A DNA stretch of 24,194 bases from CAZYXZ01 sp964651395 (GTDB lineage Bacteria > Actinomycetota > Actinomycetes > BP-191). The notes beneath the pieces are model-generated. The model was not told the origin of the DNA and ran no database searches. It saw only the letters and a list, made by a program, of their open reading frames with translations. Numbering within the stretch: position 1 is the first letter of the stretch; each line of letters opens with the position of its first letter. A program made the translations under genes and the position numbers. Below, one piece after another: positions 22,328 through 24,194 of the stretch. Location of the stretch: the NCBI GenBank assembly GCA_964651395.1, contig CAZYXZ010000047.1:1-24194 (forward strand), written 5' to 3'.

Positions 22328-23644
22328 GTGAAGACTCATGCGGTTCGCCGCGTCGTAGCCGCTGGTTTCGTGGCGGCTCTTGGCCTGGCGATGATGCCCG
22401 GAGCTCAGGCCGCCCCCCCGGCGACGCCGGCCCAGCTCGCCGTCGCCCCCGGCGCCAGCGCCCACGCCATCGGGCTCTACCTGGACGCGTACCTGCTCCA
22501 GCAGAACCTGGCGCTGCAGAACTGGCCGGGTAACCCCAGCCCCCTCGGCGCGCTGCTCGAGGCGACCTGGGTGGAGAGCTCGCAGGACTTCCCGCCGGGC
22601 GCCGACGCACCCGCCGAGAACGCGCTCGTCCAGGTGCCGGGCATCCCGGACGACGACGGCGCGCTGATCAAGAGCATCGGGGCCGTCACCACCATGGCCG
22701 GGGCCACCGGGGCGCCGCAGGCCGTCGCGTCCGCCCAGGCGGTCGACGTGCGCCTGCTCGCCCAGGCCGGCATCCCGACGATCCAGGCCGACGTGATCCG
22801 CGGTCAGGCCAACGCCGACTGCGTCAACGACCCGAACTCGACCGGTACGACGTTCCTCGGCCTCTCCATCGCGGGCCAGGCGCTGCCGGAGATCATCCCG
22901 CCGAACACCGAGATCGACCTTCAGCTCGTGAAGATCATCCTCAACGAGATCCACCCCACCGCTGACGGCCGCGGCATCGTGGTCAACGCGCTGCACATCG
23001 TGGGCACCAGCACTGGTGACCCGCTGCTGCGCGGCGACGTGATCATCGGGCACGCGGTTGCCACCGTGAACTGCCCGAACGGCAAGGGCAGCACCGGCGG
23101 CGACAGCGACATCGTGTTCACCAAGGACGCCACTCCGACCACGGTCGGCCCGGGCGAGACCGTGACCTACACCGCGACCGTGCAGAACCAGGGCGAGTCC
23201 GACTGCCTGGTCAACACGTTCATCGACCACCTGCCGCAGGCGTTCGAGTACGTCTCGACGTCAGGTGCCTTCGGGACCGACGCCACCTTGGTGGACAGAG
23301 ACGGCGGCGGACAGGACCTGAGAATGGGGACCGGCGTCGTCATCGCCGCCGGAGCGTCAGCGCAGCAGACGATCGTGCTCAAGGTGAAGGCGGACGCCGT
23401 ACCGGGCATCTACTTCAACAACCTCGAGATCTTCTGCGCCAACCTCGGCAACTTCGCCAAGGGCCTCGACGCCCCGGTCGAGGTGACGGGTGCGGTCGAG
23501 TCGCCGTCCGCGTCGCCGCTGCCCACGCAGAGCACGCTGCCGCGCACCGGTGGCGGGGCGGGCGCCGTGCCGCTGGCCATGGCGGCCGCCGCGGTGCTCG
23601 GCTGTGCGGTGCTGATCCGCTCGGCCAAGCCGGGTCGCATCTGA
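22328..23644 (+). CDS. Sortase-anchored surface protein (choice-of-anchor P, DUF11, LPRTG)
   Basis: A 438-residue exported protein. The signal peptide ends at AQA-A near residue 28. Residues about 38-253 match the choice-of-anchor P type: IQADVIRGQANADC, TTFLGLSIAGQALPEIIPPN, IVVNALHIVG and GDVIIGHAVA. A DUF11 beta-sandwich follows (about 259-385, FTKDATPTTVGPGETVTYTA). The C-terminus is a complete sorting signal: LPRTG (404-408), a hydrophobic stretch and the basic RSAKPGRI. A sortase should cleave between Thr407 and Gly408 and link it to the wall. GTG start with GGGGGT five bases upstream. A strong terminator follows. Confidence 0.87.
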   Translation: MKTHAVRRVVAAGFVAALGLAMMPGAQAAPPATPAQLAVAPGASAHAIGLYLDAYLLQQNLALQNWPGNPSPLGALLEATWVESSQDFPPGADAPAENALVQVPGIPDDDGALIKSIGAVTTMAGATGAPQAVASAQAVDVRLLAQAGIPTIQADVIRGQANADCVNDPNSTGTTFLGLSIAGQALPEIIPPNTEIDLQLVKIILNEIHPTADGRGIVVNALHIVGTSTGDPLLRGDVIIGHAVATVNCPNGKGSTGGDSDIVFTKDATPTTVGPGETVTYTATVQNQGESDCLVNTFIDHLPQAFEYVSTSGAFGTDATLVDRDGGGQDLRMGTGVVIAAGASAQQTIVLKVKADAVPGIYFNNLEIFCANLGNFAKGLDAPVEVTGAVESPSASPLPTQSTLPRTGGGAGAVPLAMAAAAVLGCAVLIRSAKPGRI

Positions 23645-23658
23645 CCTGAGCACACGTA

Positions 23659-23694
23659 GGAGAAGGGCCCGGCCGTGAGGCCGGGCCCTTCTCC
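23659..23694 (+). terminator. Strong stem-loop terminator
   Basis: GGAGAAGGGCCCGGCC (23659-23674) pairs perfectly over 16 bp with GGCCGGGCCCTTCTCC (23679-23694) around the loop GTGA. It begins 15 bases after the surface-protein stop. No T-run follows, but the stem is the longest perfect one seen in the window. Confidence 0.85.
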
Positions 23695-23796
23695 ATGTTC
23701 GGGGCCGCGATTTGCCGCTATTGTCTGGCGCGGGCGGCATCGCGGCGACGCGTCCGGCCCGAGTACGACCCAGCTCAGTACTTCCGGGGGGCGGCC

Positions 23797-24194
<398 letters not shown>

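Overview
The window is very GC-rich (estimated above 70%, not computed) with frequent GTG and TTG starts. It carries a SepX/GlpR-type membrane protein, an LPxTG sorting signal, several L,D-transpeptidases and an FmdB/Ruc-type zinc ribbon. All of this points to a member of the Actinomycetes, on chromosomal rather than mobile DNA. I cannot name the genus. No transposase, integrase, phage gene, CRISPR array or rRNA gene is visible.

Left third (1-7.4 kb): the tail of a secreted protein built of GTAWx pentapeptides (probably a subtilisin-type protease) is followed by a membrane GAF-PAS histidine kinase. Next come two L,D-transpeptidases facing each other across 6 bp, then a secreted PQQ-type beta-propeller protein. 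The theme is the cell envelope and sensing.

Middle (7.4-16.3 kb): tRNA-Arg(CCT); a STAS anti-sigma-factor antagonist overlapping a TetR regulator tail to tail; a two-CBS protein with a 40-residue acidic small ORF behind it; a proteinase K-like subtilase; and a second orphan histidine kinase. On the minus strand follow 5-formyl-THF cyclo-ligase, an FmdB/Ruc-type protein, then mtnP, a SAF-domain (CpaB-like) gene and an AGPS-like FAD oxidase. These last three are coupled by 4-bp overlaps.

Right third (16.4-24.2 kb): a diguanylate cyclase with intact GGEEF active site and RxxD inhibition site precedes galU, a MoeA-like gene, a RimJ-type acetyltransferase and a single-pass membrane protein. From memory, cyclo-ligase-FmdB diverging from galU-moeA-rimJ-membrane protein is the order of Mycobacterium tuberculosis Rv0992c/Rv0991c and Rv0993-Rv0996. 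It is also the neighbourhood of Glp-GlpR in Corynebacterium and SepX in Streptomyces. The MoeA-like protein here has lost several residues of the molybdenum-insertase active site. That fits a gephyrin-like division scaffold (Glp) working with the membrane partner rather than an enzyme, and it is the most interesting observation in the window. A tRNA-Ala(CGC) and two secreted/surface protein genes close the window: one with an LPRTG anchor and a strong terminator, and one cut by the window edge inside or just after a (Ser-Ala)19 tract.
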